Positions 17,372-26,700 of a stretch of 37,256 nucleotides of DNA are shown here, in pieces. Position 1 is the first letter of the stretch, and each line of letters begins with the position of its first letter. Position numbers and translations under genes: made by a program. The notes beneath the pieces were generated by a model, which worked only from the letters and a program-made list of their open reading frames with translations, did no database searches and was not told where the DNA came from. Origin of the DNA: Chthoniobacteraceae bacterium (GTDB lineage Bacteria; Verrucomicrobiota; Verrucomicrobiia; Chthoniobacterales; Chthoniobacteraceae); the NCBI GenBank assembly GCA_947479475.1, contig CANJZW010000044.1, positions 1 through 37,256 on the forward strand. The letters are read 5' to 3'.

Positions 17372-18425
17372 GGATTTTGACGGGGGTCGGAGCGGGTTGT
17401 GAGGTGAAGTTTTGTTGGAGACGGGGCTCCATGTTGAGTCGGTTAGGCTCGGCGGGAGTGGCCGCGGGTATGGGAAGTGGCTCTTGGGGCTGTCGATCCC
17501 GGAGATAAAGACCGCCTCCCAGGAGAAGCACGCAGAGTAGAACGATACTCCAAAACCAGCGCAGGACGCGGGGGATATCGTTCGGATGGGGGGCTGGGGC
17601 TGAGGGGTTAAATACGGGCCCGTGGAATGGCTGGCCATCGTAAAAATTGGTTCCGCCCAGTTTTAGGTTAAGCGCCCATGCCGCCGCTGCTTCGCTCCAG
17701 CCTGCGTTGGGACTGGCGTGTTTTGCAGCGTCCGAAAACACTGCACCTGCGTGTTCGAAGGCACGAGGCAACAAGGAAGCCAGTGCACACAAGCGCGCGG
17801 GAACCCAACCCAACACGTCGTCAGCAATTGCGGAGAATTTCCCCATCAACTCGTATTCTTCGCTCCGATGTCCCACCATGGAATCCAGCGTATTGGCTGT
17901 GCGGTACAAAAGTGCGGCCGGTGCGCCGCCAAGCGCGGCCCAAAGCAGGGGCGCGACAAAGCCGTCTGTGGCGCTTTCAGCGACGGCTTCCACCGCAGCC
18001 CTGCTGACCCCAACTTCGTCCAGTTGGTGAGTGTCGCGGCCCACTAGAAAACCAACGCACCTGCGGCTTTCGTCCAAATCTCCGAGAGCGAGGGGGAGAA
18101 ATACGTTGCGCGCGTGACGGTCCAAATCTCGCGCAGCAAGGGTCTGGTAGATCACGGCCGCATCCCAGATCCAGGAAATTGCGGGATGCATGAATGCAAG
18201 GCCAGTCCGGATCAGGAAATAGAAAGACAGCATCGTCGCGCAGACACAGGACCATAAAACAATGCCAGAAAAGATAGTACGACCGAACACGTGAGCGCAG
18301 AGAGGTTCCCAGAAATGAGCGAAGCCCCCGGCGACGCGGGTCAAATGCGGCCAGCGTTGGGGGTCTCCGAGGAAGAGATCCAGGGCCACTGCGAAACAAA
18401 ATTGGAGTGCGTCAGTCCGCCACAT
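17322..18425 (-). CDS. cbiB: Adenosylcobinamide-phosphate synthase CbiB with a proline-rich C-terminal tail
   Basis: CbiB, an integral membrane protein, joins adenosylcobyric acid to aminopropanol phosphate. The ATG at 18425 gives MWRTDALQFCFAVALDLFLGDP, which matches family N-termini in spacing; an ATG at 18440 is possible. Signature blocks are FLVGRDTHQLDE near 126-137, AVEAVAESATDGFVAPLLWAALGG near 144-167, ANTLDSMVGH near 177-186, ASPNAGWSEAA near 237-247 and LGGTNFYDGQ near 256-265. Hydrophobic segments near 8-20, 51-75, 155-175 and 291-306 fit a membrane protein. The family normally ends after the last membrane segment, but here about 60 hydrophilic, Pro- and Gln-rich residues follow (308-367). 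This tail is encoded over the cobO start region. Overlap with the upstream cobDQ is 14 bases. Confidence 0.93.
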   Translation of the reverse strand: MWRTDALQFCFAVALDLFLGDPQRWPHLTRVAGGFAHFWEPLCAHVFGRTIFSGIVLWSCVCATMLSFYFLIRTGLAFMHPAISWIWDAAVIYQTLAARDLDRHARNVFLPLALGDLDESRRCVGFLVGRDTHQLDEVGVSRAAVEAVAESATDGFVAPLLWAALGGAPAALLYRTANTLDSMVGHRSEEYELMGKFSAIADDVLGWVPARLCALASLLPRAFEHAGAVFSDAAKHASPNAGWSEAAAAWALNLKLGGTNFYDGQPFHGPVFNPSAPAPHPNDIPRVLRWFWSIVLLCVLLLGGGLYLRDRQPQEPLPIPAATPAEPNRLNMEPRLQQNFTSQPAPTPVKIHGRINRPANNGTQPTP

Positions 18426-20973
18426 AGCGCCAAAGCTCATTCAAGTTGAGGTGTTCTTCCAATAAATCCGCCATTCCGTCGTAAAGCGTTTCGCGCTGTT
18501 TTCGGAAGGAAATCAGGGAGGGACGGTGCCCGTTAATTTTTGTGAGACGGCAGATCTCCCTCCGCACTTCGGTGGCTTCAAAAAAACCGTGCAGATAGGT
18601 GCCCCAGACGTTTTTGATGCGGACGCCTTCATCCCTTGGGCCGTGTGTGTCGGCGACCTGGAGCAACGGATCGCAGTGTGCCGTAAACTTGGTCCGGCCC
18701 ATGTGGATTTCGTAGGCGTTCCAACGTTCACCCTGGAAAATAGCTTCGACAGTGCGGACTTCCTTGGCCTCTGTAAACCACGTCTCCAGAGGCAATAATC
18801 CCAGCCCTTGTTCCTCCCCTGCGTCGCCGGCAATCCCTTTTGGATCCGAGATCTTCTCTCCCAGCATTTGAAAACCACCGCAGATTCCGAGTACGAGTGC
18901 CCCGCGTTGCCGTGCGGCGCAGATGGCATCGGCGAGGCCTGATTTTTTGAGCCAGCGGAGGTCGGAAACAGTGTTTTTACTGCCGGGCAAAATGATCACG
19001 CTGGCTCCTTCCAGATCCTTTGGAGCGTCTGTCCATTCGATGCGGACGCCCTCGTCGAGACTCCACGGGTTGGTGTCCTGTGAGTTCGACGTGTGCGGGA
19101 AGCGGATCCAATGGATGGGTGCGGCCGTGGACGCTCCCCGGTTTGGCTCCTCACTGAGGCTGTCTTCGTTTTCGGGTTGCAGGTGCGCGGCAAAGGGGAG
19201 TGTTCCTAAAAAGGGTGCGCCAAAGTGGGGGGCGAGGAATTTGCCTGCTTCGGCGAAGAGAGAGAGGTCGCCTCGGAATTTGTTGACGATGAGTCCGATG
19301 CAGCGGGATTGGTCATCCGGCGGCGTGAGTGACCAAGTGCCGGCTGCCTGTGCGAAAACTCCTCCTCGCTCGATGTCGGCGACGAGCAGCCAGCGGGACT
19401 CAAGGTGGCGGACGGGACGAAAGTTGACGAGGTCCCGCTGCATGAGGTTGAGCTCCACCGGGCTGCCAGCGCCTTCGATGACGAGCGCGTCGCAACGGTT
19501 TTCCCAGTACTTCAGACTTTCAGTGACGGTGGGCCAGAGGGTTTCGATGATTTTGTAATATTCGGCGGCCTTGATGTGGCCTTCAGCGCGTCCGAGACGC
19601 ACGAGCTGAGAGCCGGCGTTACCGGAGGGTTTGAGGAGGATAGGGTTCATTCTCACCGAGGGAGCGAGCCCGCATGCCTCAGCCTGAACTGCTTGTGCCC
19701 GGCCAATTTCACCTCCATCAAGGGTGACCGCCGAGTTGTTGGACATGTTTTGGGCCTTGAAAGGGGCCACTCGCACGCCCTTCCTCCGGAGCCACGCGCA
19801 AAGGGCTGTGGCAACCCAGCTTTTGCCGCTGTTTGAGGAGGTGCCCAAAACGCTGATGGCGCGCATCCCGCGTTTGGGAGAGGGGTGTTTTTTGTGGGTG
19901 CTTTTCGCGGGCTGAAGCACGTCTGCAAGTGCCGCGAGGAGGCGTTTATTTTCGGCGCGCGTGCGGACGGCCAGGCGTAGATGAGTGTGGGGTTCAAGCC
20001 CTTCAAAGCCACGGCACAGCCGCACCAAGAAACCGGCTTCGCCGAGTTTGTGGGCGATGGCTTCTGCGTTTTTTGAAGCACATTCCACGAGTAGAAAATT
20101 GGCGTGGGAGGGTTGTGCTTTCAGGCCGGGCAGGGCGTCGAGAGCCTCTGAGAAGTCGGCGCGGATCGCACCGAGTTCCTCCATGCTAGCCCGCATGGAG
20201 GTTTGGGTTTCCACGTTCAGGTGCAGGCGGGACCAGGCTTCCGTGATTCCATGAATGGGCCACGGGGGTTGCCATGCCTGGAGTTGTTTCATCCAAAGAC
20301 TGTTGGATGTTGCTAGAAAACCAAGGCGGAGCCCTGGAATGCTCCAGCTTTTGGTCAACGCTCTCAGGAGAATGATGTTCGGTCTCTTTGCTAGCCTTTG
20401 GAGTAGGGAGGTTTGATCGGAGGCGGCTGTGAATTCGATAAAGGCCTCGTCGACGATCCAGGCGAGATTCGTGAGTTTTGGATGCGCGATGAGTTTCTCG
20501 AGATTCGGGAAAAGCCGGCCGGTGGGATTGTTGGGGTTCCCCAGAATGACGAAGTCGACCGCGCAGAGCTGTTCAACGGCCGATTCAATGTCTGGAGGAT
20601 CGGGGAGGAGGGAGGCCGATCGTGCGTGGATACCGGCTGCGGAGCATGCGCGGGAGTAGTCGGCAAAAGAGGGGTGGAATAGAAGCGCCGTTTTGTTCGC
20701 GAAAAGGCGCGTGGCGAGGTAAAGGGCCTCGATGGCGCCAGCGGTGGGGAGAATGTGGGTTGGCTCAGCGCCGTAAAGTGCGGCGAGTTGGTCGGTAAGA
20801 GTCGCCGCGTCAGCCTCAGGATATTGGTTCATCGCATGACGCGAAGGGACCGATGGCGGGAGGGATGGCGGCTGCCAGAACGCGTTGGTGTTGACGCTGA
20901 AATCAAGGAAGTCGTCGCGCTGGAATTTGAGCCTGGCCTCGCTGAGACGCCCGCCATGGAAAGCCTGGTTCAT
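18412..20973 (-). CDS. cobDQ: Fused threonine-phosphate decarboxylase / cobyric acid synthase (CobD-CobQ)
   Basis: An 853-residue fusion starting at the ATG that overlaps the cobU stop (ATGA). Residues 1 to about 354 are a pyridoxal-phosphate enzyme of the CobD/CobC (histidinol-phosphate aminotransferase) type: LGNPNNPTGRLF near 144-155, WIVDEAFIEF near 172-181 and the cofactor lysine Lys208 in ALTKSWSIPGLRLGF. It would make aminopropanol phosphate from threonine phosphate. A basic linker (KSTHKKHPSPKRG, about 357-369) leads into CobQ from residue 370: GTSSNSGKSWV, FKAQNMSNNS, VIEGAGSP, ILPGSKNT, the glutaminase cysteine Cys698 in GICGGFQMLG and His796 in GTYLHGFFE. CobQ amidates the four remaining side chains. 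Both products are the substrates of CbiB, whose gene is next. Confidence 0.94.
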   Translation of the reverse strand: MNQAFHGGRLSEARLKFQRDDFLDFSVNTNAFWQPPSLPPSVPSRHAMNQYPEADAATLTDQLAALYGAEPTHILPTAGAIEALYLATRLFANKTALLFHPSFADYSRACSAAGIHARSASLLPDPPDIESAVEQLCAVDFVILGNPNNPTGRLFPNLEKLIAHPKLTNLAWIVDEAFIEFTAASDQTSLLQRLAKRPNIILLRALTKSWSIPGLRLGFLATSNSLWMKQLQAWQPPWPIHGITEAWSRLHLNVETQTSMRASMEELGAIRADFSEALDALPGLKAQPSHANFLLVECASKNAEAIAHKLGEAGFLVRLCRGFEGLEPHTHLRLAVRTRAENKRLLAALADVLQPAKSTHKKHPSPKRGMRAISVLGTSSNSGKSWVATALCAWLRRKGVRVAPFKAQNMSNNSAVTLDGGEIGRAQAVQAEACGLAPSVRMNPILLKPSGNAGSQLVRLGRAEGHIKAAEYYKIIETLWPTVTESLKYWENRCDALVIEGAGSPVELNLMQRDLVNFRPVRHLESRWLLVADIERGGVFAQAAGTWSLTPPDDQSRCIGLIVNKFRGDLSLFAEAGKFLAPHFGAPFLGTLPFAAHLQPENEDSLSEEPNRGASTAAPIHWIRFPHTSNSQDTNPWSLDEGVRIEWTDAPKDLEGASVIILPGSKNTVSDLRWLKKSGLADAICAARQRGALVLGICGGFQMLGEKISDPKGIAGDAGEEQGLGLLPLETWFTEAKEVRTVEAIFQGERWNAYEIHMGRTKFTAHCDPLLQVADTHGPRDEGVRIKNVWGTYLHGFFEATEVRREICRLTKINGHRPSLISFRKQRETLYDGMADLLEEHLNLNELWRYVAD

Positions 20974-21503
20974 TGGGCGGAGCCTCCTTTGAGAAGCAGG
21001 GGCAGGCCTGCGATTTGAAATTCCACATGATCGGCGTGGCGGGCCACCATCTGGTTTGCGCGACCGCAAAGATCGCGGAAGGAACGTCCAAGAGGAGTGG
21101 AGGGCACCAGCCCCATTCCGAGTTCATTACTGACGATGATCAGGGAAACGAATTTTTCGCGGGCAAAAACAAGCGAGCCTTCGAGTTTTGAAAGTAGTGC
21201 GGATTCCTCCAAGTGTTCGCAGTGGTATGAAAGCCAGAGGGTAAGGCAGTCCAAAAGGACAGTCTGATGGGCATGCTCGGCGCACAGGGCTGGCAGGTCG
21301 AAGTTGTTCTCGGAAGTAGTCCAGTACGAGGGACGTTGGGCGCGGTGTGCTTGGATGCGCGCCGCCATTTCAGGGTCCGCAAGGTCTGTGGCGCAGGTGG
21401 CGATGTAAAGGACGGGGCGGCCTTCTGCGGAGGCGATTTGCTCCGCCCTGCGGCTTTTGCCGCTGCGGGCACCGCCGAGAATCAAGGTCAGTTTTGCGGT
21501 CAT
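20970..21503 (-). CDS. cobU: Adenosylcobinamide kinase / adenosylcobinamide-phosphate guanylyltransferase
   Basis: CobU phosphorylates adenosylcobinamide and activates it with GMP. The 177 residues show the P loop LILGGARSGKS at 7-17, YIATCATD near 33-40, the guanylylated histidine at 53 in RIQAHRAQRP, VLLDCLTLWLS near 82-92, VSNELGMGLVPSTPLGR near 124-140 and FRDLCGRANQ. The length and order match the family. It is translationally coupled to cobS upstream and cobDQ downstream by ATGA overlaps. Its product is the substrate of CobS, encoded by the preceding gene. Confidence 0.95.
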   Translation of the reverse strand: MTAKLTLILGGARSGKSRRAEQIASAEGRPVLYIATCATDLADPEMAARIQAHRAQRPSYWTTSENNFDLPALCAEHAHQTVLLDCLTLWLSYHCEHLEESALLSKLEGSLVFAREKFVSLIIVSNELGMGLVPSTPLGRSFRDLCGRANQMVARHADHVEFQIAGLPLLLKGGSAQ

Positions 21504-22258
21504 ACCTTCGTTAAGAGCACCAGCAGAGTGGTGATTTCAGAAAATTGAACGGTGGCCCCGAGGCAGTCGCCGGTGATGCCTCCGATGCGGCGTTGAAAGA
21601 AAGCGGCGGCAAGAAACACAAGGAGGGCGTTTGCGGAAATGATGGGGACTCCAGCGGTGCTAAAAAAGAAGAGGGCAAGGAGAGCGGGCGGTAGGAGCGC
21701 TGAGAGCAATTGGGTGCGAGGGAGCGGGCGGCAGAACGGCTGGGAGCGGGAGGCATCCAACCCGACGTGGGGTTGAAGATGGAGGAGGGCCACAGCGCTC
21801 GCCCGGGCGAGTGCGTGGGCGAGGAAGATTGCCAACATGGCGAAAGGAAGTCCCCTGCTGAGAATGGATTCCAGAAGGACGAACTTTGCTGTCAGCCCGA
21901 ACCAGAGGGCCAGCGCGCCGAAACTTCCAAGGCGGCTGTCTTTCATGATTTCCAGCCTGCGGGCAGGGTTTTGCCCGCCAAAAATGCCATCTGCGGCGTC
22001 CGCCAGGCCGTCCTCATGGTAGGCGCCGGTGAGCAGAACGGTGGCGGCCATGCTCAAAAGGATCGCTACTTTGGGGGGCAAAGTGGCGGCGGCAGCTCCC
22101 AGAACGAGCGCCCCGGCTGCGCCGACCACTGCACCGACGGCTGGGAAATACGCCACGGAGGCGGCGATGGCATCGGCGGAATACGTGCACCAGCGGCCGA
22201 CGGGGAGACGTGTCAGCAGCATGATCGCAGTGAGAAAATGGTTCCAGACGAGAGGCAT
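21500..22258 (-). CDS. cobS: Adenosylcobinamide-GDP ribazoletransferase (cobalamin synthase)
   Basis: CobS joins adenosylcobinamide-GDP to alpha-ribazole or its phosphate at the membrane. The ATG at 22258 gives 252 residues, starting MPLVWNHFLTAIMLLTRLPV, the usual N-terminal segment. The frame is open upstream into cobT, but that part is not family-like. Landmarks are VAYFPAVGAVVGA near 35-47, the catalytic AYHEDGLADAADG near 80-92, IMKDSRLGSFGA near 103-114 and GGITGDCLGA near 230-239. Most of the remainder is hydrophobic, as expected of an integral membrane enzyme. The gene begins 13 bases after cobT and ends in an ATGA overlap with cobU. Confidence 0.94.
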   Translation of the reverse strand: MPLVWNHFLTAIMLLTRLPVGRWCTYSADAIAASVAYFPAVGAVVGAAGALVLGAAAATLPPKVAILLSMAATVLLTGAYHEDGLADAADGIFGGQNPARRLEIMKDSRLGSFGALALWFGLTAKFVLLESILSRGLPFAMLAIFLAHALARASAVALLHLQPHVGLDASRSQPFCRPLPRTQLLSALLPPALLALFFFSTAGVPIISANALLVFLAAAFFQRRIGGITGDCLGATVQFSEITTLLVLLTKV

Positions 22259-22271
22259 GAGCGAGATCGTA

Positions 22272-23366
22272 TTAAGCGTCGGAGGGGCCGCTAACGCCGG
22301 CGGATTCGAAGGTAGCCATCTCGCAAAGTAAACGGGCCGAAGCGCGCAGTATTGGTAAAGCGAGGGCGGCGCCGCTTGCTTCACCGAGGCGCATTCCGAG
22401 GGATAAAATGGCAGAAACGCCCATTTGCTCCAACACTAGCCTGTGGCCTTGTTCGTCGGACTGGTGGGAAAAAAAGCAGACGTCCAGCGAGCCGGGGCGA
22501 AGGCTGTGGGCGACGAGGGCCGCGGCGGTGGAGATGAATCCGTCGACGACCACGGGCAGATGGGCCTCGTGTGCGGCAAGGATAGCGCCAGCCATCGCTG
22601 CGATTTCATAGCCCCCAACGGCTTCGAGCCAGTGCCGGGCGGGTTGTGTGTCCGGACGGGGGTGGGCGTGTTTGGCAAGGGCGGTGGCCACGGCCCGTTG
22701 CTTGCGTTGGAGGCCAGAGGTATCGATGCCGGTGCCCCTTCCGACGACTTGTGCGGGTGGGAGATCGAGCAGGGCCGCAAAGAGGGCTGCGGCTGAGGTG
22801 GTGTTCCCGATGCCCATTTCGCCAATTGCGAGGATTTCGATGCCGTCTTTGAGGGCGAGTTTTACTTGTTCGGCGCCGGCGGCCATGGCGCCGTCGCACT
22901 CGGCGGGGGTCATGGCGCATTCCTCTAAAAAGGAGCGTGTGCCCTGCCTTTGGGAGCGGGAGAAAAAGGCGGGGTTCAAGGCCAGTTGGGGGTCGAGGGT
23001 TCCCTCAACTCCCGTATCAATGACATGGAGGGAGGCTCCGGCGTCGCGCGCGAGGACACAAACGGCAGCGCCTCCCGCCAGGAAGTTGGCCACCATTTGG
23101 AGAGTGACGAGCGAGGGGTAGGCGCTCACGCCCGAATTGGCAATTCCATGGCTTCCGGCAAAGACGCAGATACGGGAGATCTCGACGCGCGGGGTGAGGG
23201 TGTTTTGGAGGAGGGCGAGCCTTTCGCCCAAGGATTCCAGTTGGCCCAAAGAGCCCGGGGGTTTGGTCTGCGAGCGCAGACGGTCCGCCACGGCACGTTG
23301 GAGCGAGGCGCGGTCGCCGGCAGCACGGAGCGCCGCCGAACCGCCTGATTCGAGGCTGTTCTGCAT
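22272..23366 (-). CDS. cobT: Nicotinate-nucleotide:dimethylbenzimidazole phosphoribosyltransferase
   Basis: CobT makes alpha-ribazole phosphate from nicotinate mononucleotide and a lower-ligand base. The 364 residues contain TKPPGSLGQLESLG near 34-47, VFAGSHGIANSGVSAYP near 68-84, EMGIGNTTSAAAL near 183-195, GRGTGID and the catalytic glutamate Glu329 in GMRLGEASGAALALP. It is the first gene of the operon. The ATG at 23366 has a good ribosome-binding site, AGGAAG on the minus strand at 23371-23376, four bases away, one of the few clear ones in the window. The leader holds a cobalamin riboswitch. The dimethylbenzimidazole-forming enzyme BluB is not in the window. Confidence 0.96.
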   Translation of the reverse strand: MQNSLESGGSAALRAAGDRASLQRAVADRLRSQTKPPGSLGQLESLGERLALLQNTLTPRVEISRICVFAGSHGIANSGVSAYPSLVTLQMVANFLAGGAAVCVLARDAGASLHVIDTGVEGTLDPQLALNPAFFSRSQRQGTRSFLEECAMTPAECDGAMAAGAEQVKLALKDGIEILAIGEMGIGNTTSAAALFAALLDLPPAQVVGRGTGIDTSGLQRKQRAVATALAKHAHPRPDTQPARHWLEAVGGYEIAAMAGAILAAHEAHLPVVVDGFISTAAALVAHSLRPGSLDVCFFSHQSDEQGHRLVLEQMGVSAILSLGMRLGEASGAALALPILRASARLLCEMATFESAGVSGPSDA

Positions 23367-23451
23367 GGTTCTTCCTGGTTGGGAGAGAACCGGCTTCGGG
23401 CTTAGGCCTAAATCCGTTCCCTCATTCTTCTTTATTGCGAAGAAGGTTTGC

Positions 23452-23475
23452 CGTCCAAAGGCACGCCTTTGGACG
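23452..23475 (-). promoter_or_regulatory. Hairpin in the cobT leader, likely riboswitch expression platform
   Basis: CGTCCAAAGG and CCTTTGGACG form a ten-pair perfect stem with a four-base loop, between the riboswitch and cobT. No T run follows on the minus strand, so it does not look like a plain intrinsic terminator. A second weak pairing (CTTCTT with AAGAAG) lies just downstream at about 23426-23444. The stem may act in anti-termination, RNA stability or control of ribosome access. The mechanism is not decided by the sequence. Confidence 0.5.
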
Positions 23476-23489
23476 AATGAGATGCAGGT

Positions 23490-23690
23490 GCCGTGAATGT
23501 TCTGGCTCCCGGCTCTGGCCAGGCACGGGTGTCAAAACCATGCCAAGCCACCTCGCTCCCGCCTTCACCCCTGCTTACACCGAAGTGCAGTCAGAGATTG
23601 GCATTTTGGGAGTCCGTCCCCGGTTACAGCAGCGCGACTGCCCCCGGTTTGCACGGGGTTCCTCGCGGCGCCCGCAAGTGAGCCGCTATC
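23490..23690 (-). promoter_or_regulatory. Cobalamin (B12) riboswitch, aptamer domain
   Basis: On the minus strand the conserved cobalamin aptamer blocks appear in order: GGAACCCCGTGCAAACCGGG (23645-23662 region), then GCGCTGCTGTAACCGGGGA, AATGCCAATC, a CTGCACTTCGGTGTAAGCAG hairpin, GGGTGAAGGCGGG, and a degenerate B12 box AGCCGGGAGCCAGAAC near 23498-23513. The order and spacing match the family consensus (GGTGNAAATCCGG, CCGCNACTGT, ATGCCACTG, GGGAAGGC, AGTCAGGAGACC). The B12 box is the weakest match. It lies 120-320 bases before cobT and should switch the whole operon off when adenosylcobalamin is abundant. Outer boundaries are approximate. Confidence 0.87.
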
Positions 23691-23791
23691 TTGGGGCACG
23701 GCGGGCGGACGGCAAGGCGATTCCCTCTAAGGGTTCACGCTTCTTTGGGGGCGATGGAACGGCCGAGGCCGCGATGGAAGGATCGCGCACC

Positions 23792-26700
23792 CTACTCAGA
23801 GACCCATTCATTGCTTTGTTCCAGAATTTCCCCTGTGAAACGGTCGATCGCCAGGCAGACCCAAATTCTTTGTTCCGAGTTTTTTTGATACGTTCCAAGG
23901 GTGGAGGCCCTGGCGGGAATTCGCCCCGTCTGGACAACAAGGTCGAGCATCAGGTTCCAAACGCGGGTTTGGCCGCAATCGGCAAGAGCCCGGATTGCAG
24001 ATTCCCGGAGGCGCTGGTTTTTGCGGTCTTTTTGGGCGCCAAAAGCGGAGTCGAGGTCCGCGGAATAACCTGTGTAGTGCCAGGTAAGCTGGTTTTTACC
24101 CGCCGGGATGTCGGGGTTGCGGTTGGGTTCAGTGGAGGTGCGGCTGAGGGTGGCTGTGTAGACGGGGTCCGCGGCTGTGACGCCGGCGAGATCCTTGCCA
24201 CAGAGTTTGCCGGCAAGCTCCGAGGTGTTTGTCAGGGGGCCTAACCAGGGTTTGTTGCCGGTGGTGCGGTCGATGAGCGCTCGCGCGGCAGTCAAAGCGT
24301 CGGTTGATGCGGCAATGGTTTCAGCAGCCTTCAGTTCGTCCTTGAGCGCTCCTGCCAAAAGGGCGAGGAGAACCTTCTCCTGGCGCGTGTTGAGGTTGAC
24401 TTTGCCGGCGACCAGCGGAGGTGCGGCCCTTGTTGCATCGGCGCGTTGCGAAAGAGGAGGCGCTTCACTCAGACAAAACAAGTCGAGCAGTGCGGCGTCT
24501 CCGGTTTCGGGAAGGAAGAAGGTGACGTTTTTCCAGGGCATGGCGCGAAACGCGTACCCCATTTCCGCCACGGAGCGGAAGGCGCGGTTGAGAATGAGGG
24601 GGCGGCTATTGGCGGCTGTTGTGTTTTGAGCTAGGGGCAGTCCGTCCAGGGAAGCGGTGTACCCTCCAACGGAGGCTAGCCCGCCTGAGGCTCTGCGCAC
24701 AATGTCATCGGGATCTGCGTAAGCCTGCCGGTAGGCGGCATTGGGATCCGTGGCGGAGGCGGCGCTGGGTGCAATGTTTTCGCTCAACAAACCCGGTCGA
24801 TTGGTGTCCGCATACTCGGTTCCAGTCGCTTCCTGGGAAAAGTTTGGCAGGGTGGTGTCGGGAGTGATGCCGGTTTTAAAGGAGGTTAATGGAGAGGCTC
24901 CTGCGGGGGCGGCTGTGGGGGCGTGGAGCCTGGGAAACCAGCCGTAATCAAGCGCGCTGCCGCTGGGTTTTTTGTAGAGGATTTCAGCGTTGGTATCTTT
25001 GCCGGCCGCCCACCATTGGGTTTGTCCTACGGTGTCTTTGGGGATGGTTCCGACGGCGTAATTGTAGGCCATATCAAAGACTGGGCCGTTGTTGGCTTGC
25101 GAAAAGAACCAGGCGTTCCATGCCGTGGGAGCCTGCCCGCGAGGGGTGAGGGTTGCAGGGGCTGCTTTTGAAGAGGGAAGGTCGATGTAAATCCTGCCCG
25201 GCCGGTCCGAGCTTGTTCCGCCATTGGGGAACAAAGCCGATGGGTTCGTGCTGCTTTGGTTCAAGGCTTGTTTAATTTGAGCGTTTGAGCCGTACACCGA
25301 GGCATTGACAGGGTATCCATAGCGGAAAGGGTTTCCAAACCGGGGTGTGCGCGGGTCGTAGGAAGTCACCATCGGCATGCTCCAGCCCAGGGGACGGTTT
25401 TTGTCTCTCCATGCCACACGGCCCGAAGCGTCTTGCGGGTCGCTTGCAGAGGCGAGAAGCAATTCGTTGCGGCCAAGCACAGGTCCTGTGCTGTTGCGAA
25501 GGTTGCCAAGTGTAGAGATTTCCAGGAAACGCTCGTCGTAGGTGACCCAGTTGCCATTGGGATCCTTAAATTGGAGTCGAATTGTAAAACAGGTCTGCCC
25601 CACGCCCGCCGTCGTTACAGGGACATGAAAGTAGCGGAGCGGATAAAAAGAATTGAGTGGGATGGCTGCATCTTCAATGTGCCCGCGTTTGTTTTGGAGA
25701 ATATCCTGCGCAATTTCGTTCGTCTCGATATACCAATCCATCCCCAGAGAGGGATTTGCGGCGTTTTTCCACTGCACCACCCGATCCTTTTTGCATAGCT
25801 TGCTGAGGAGTATAAAATTGGTGGGAACTTCTCCAAGCGAAATACCCACCCAGCGCGTCCCTTGAGCGTCCGTCACGGACCCGTTGTAGGGGGCGCCGGA
25901 GAAAAAGTTGTCCGGCCCTGCCTTGAGATTGGAGCCTTGCGGGAGTCCGACATTGCAAAGAGAAGTCGGTTCCCGGAACAGGTTGTTATTGGTGATATTA
26001 AAGGTGATTTCGGTGCCGCGAAGATCCACCGTTCGGCTGTAAACAGAACCGGCACTGCTGGGTGAAGTAGCCCCGGGCGGGACGGGTGCGACGCCGCTCT
26101 GGAAGAGCTTGCGCTGGATGCCCGCTTTGTCCGTTAACGCGAATCGGTAAAGGAGATAGGGAGGGAATGGATTGGGAACGGGAGTGCCGTTGGTGTAAGT
26201 CAATGCGGTGGGCCGGATCGTGTATCCGTGCGTAAGCGTGAGATCTGAGATTCGGGGGGTCCGTGGATAATCTAAGGTTGCATAGGTGCCGCTCTGCCAA
26301 GTTAGGTAGGCGCTCCCTTCGACGACGTAAAGTGATTGCGTATCCCCTTCCTTGGGGAGATCCGTTCGCGCCTTCGAGATTGTTTTGCCGCTGAATGCGG
26401 AAATGTTGGCAGGCCAGTTGGGTGGCTTTGGTTGCATCGGAATGTTTCCGTCGGCATCCACGGCCGGTATTTTTGAAAGCGTGGCGACGGCGATATGGCA
26501 GGTCGGTTCTCTGGCGCCCAAGACGAGTGTGCCGACTTTGAACGGCGTATCGCTCCAGAAAAGGCTTGTCGCGGGAGTGGTGGAGATGTCGGGGGTCTTG
26601 ATGTTGTCCGCTGGCCAATCCCAGACCTGGGTCGCCGTCTGATAGTTCATCGGATAGGCGTCGTTGTAGGTGTTCGTTCCGACTGCGGGTGTGTTTAAAA

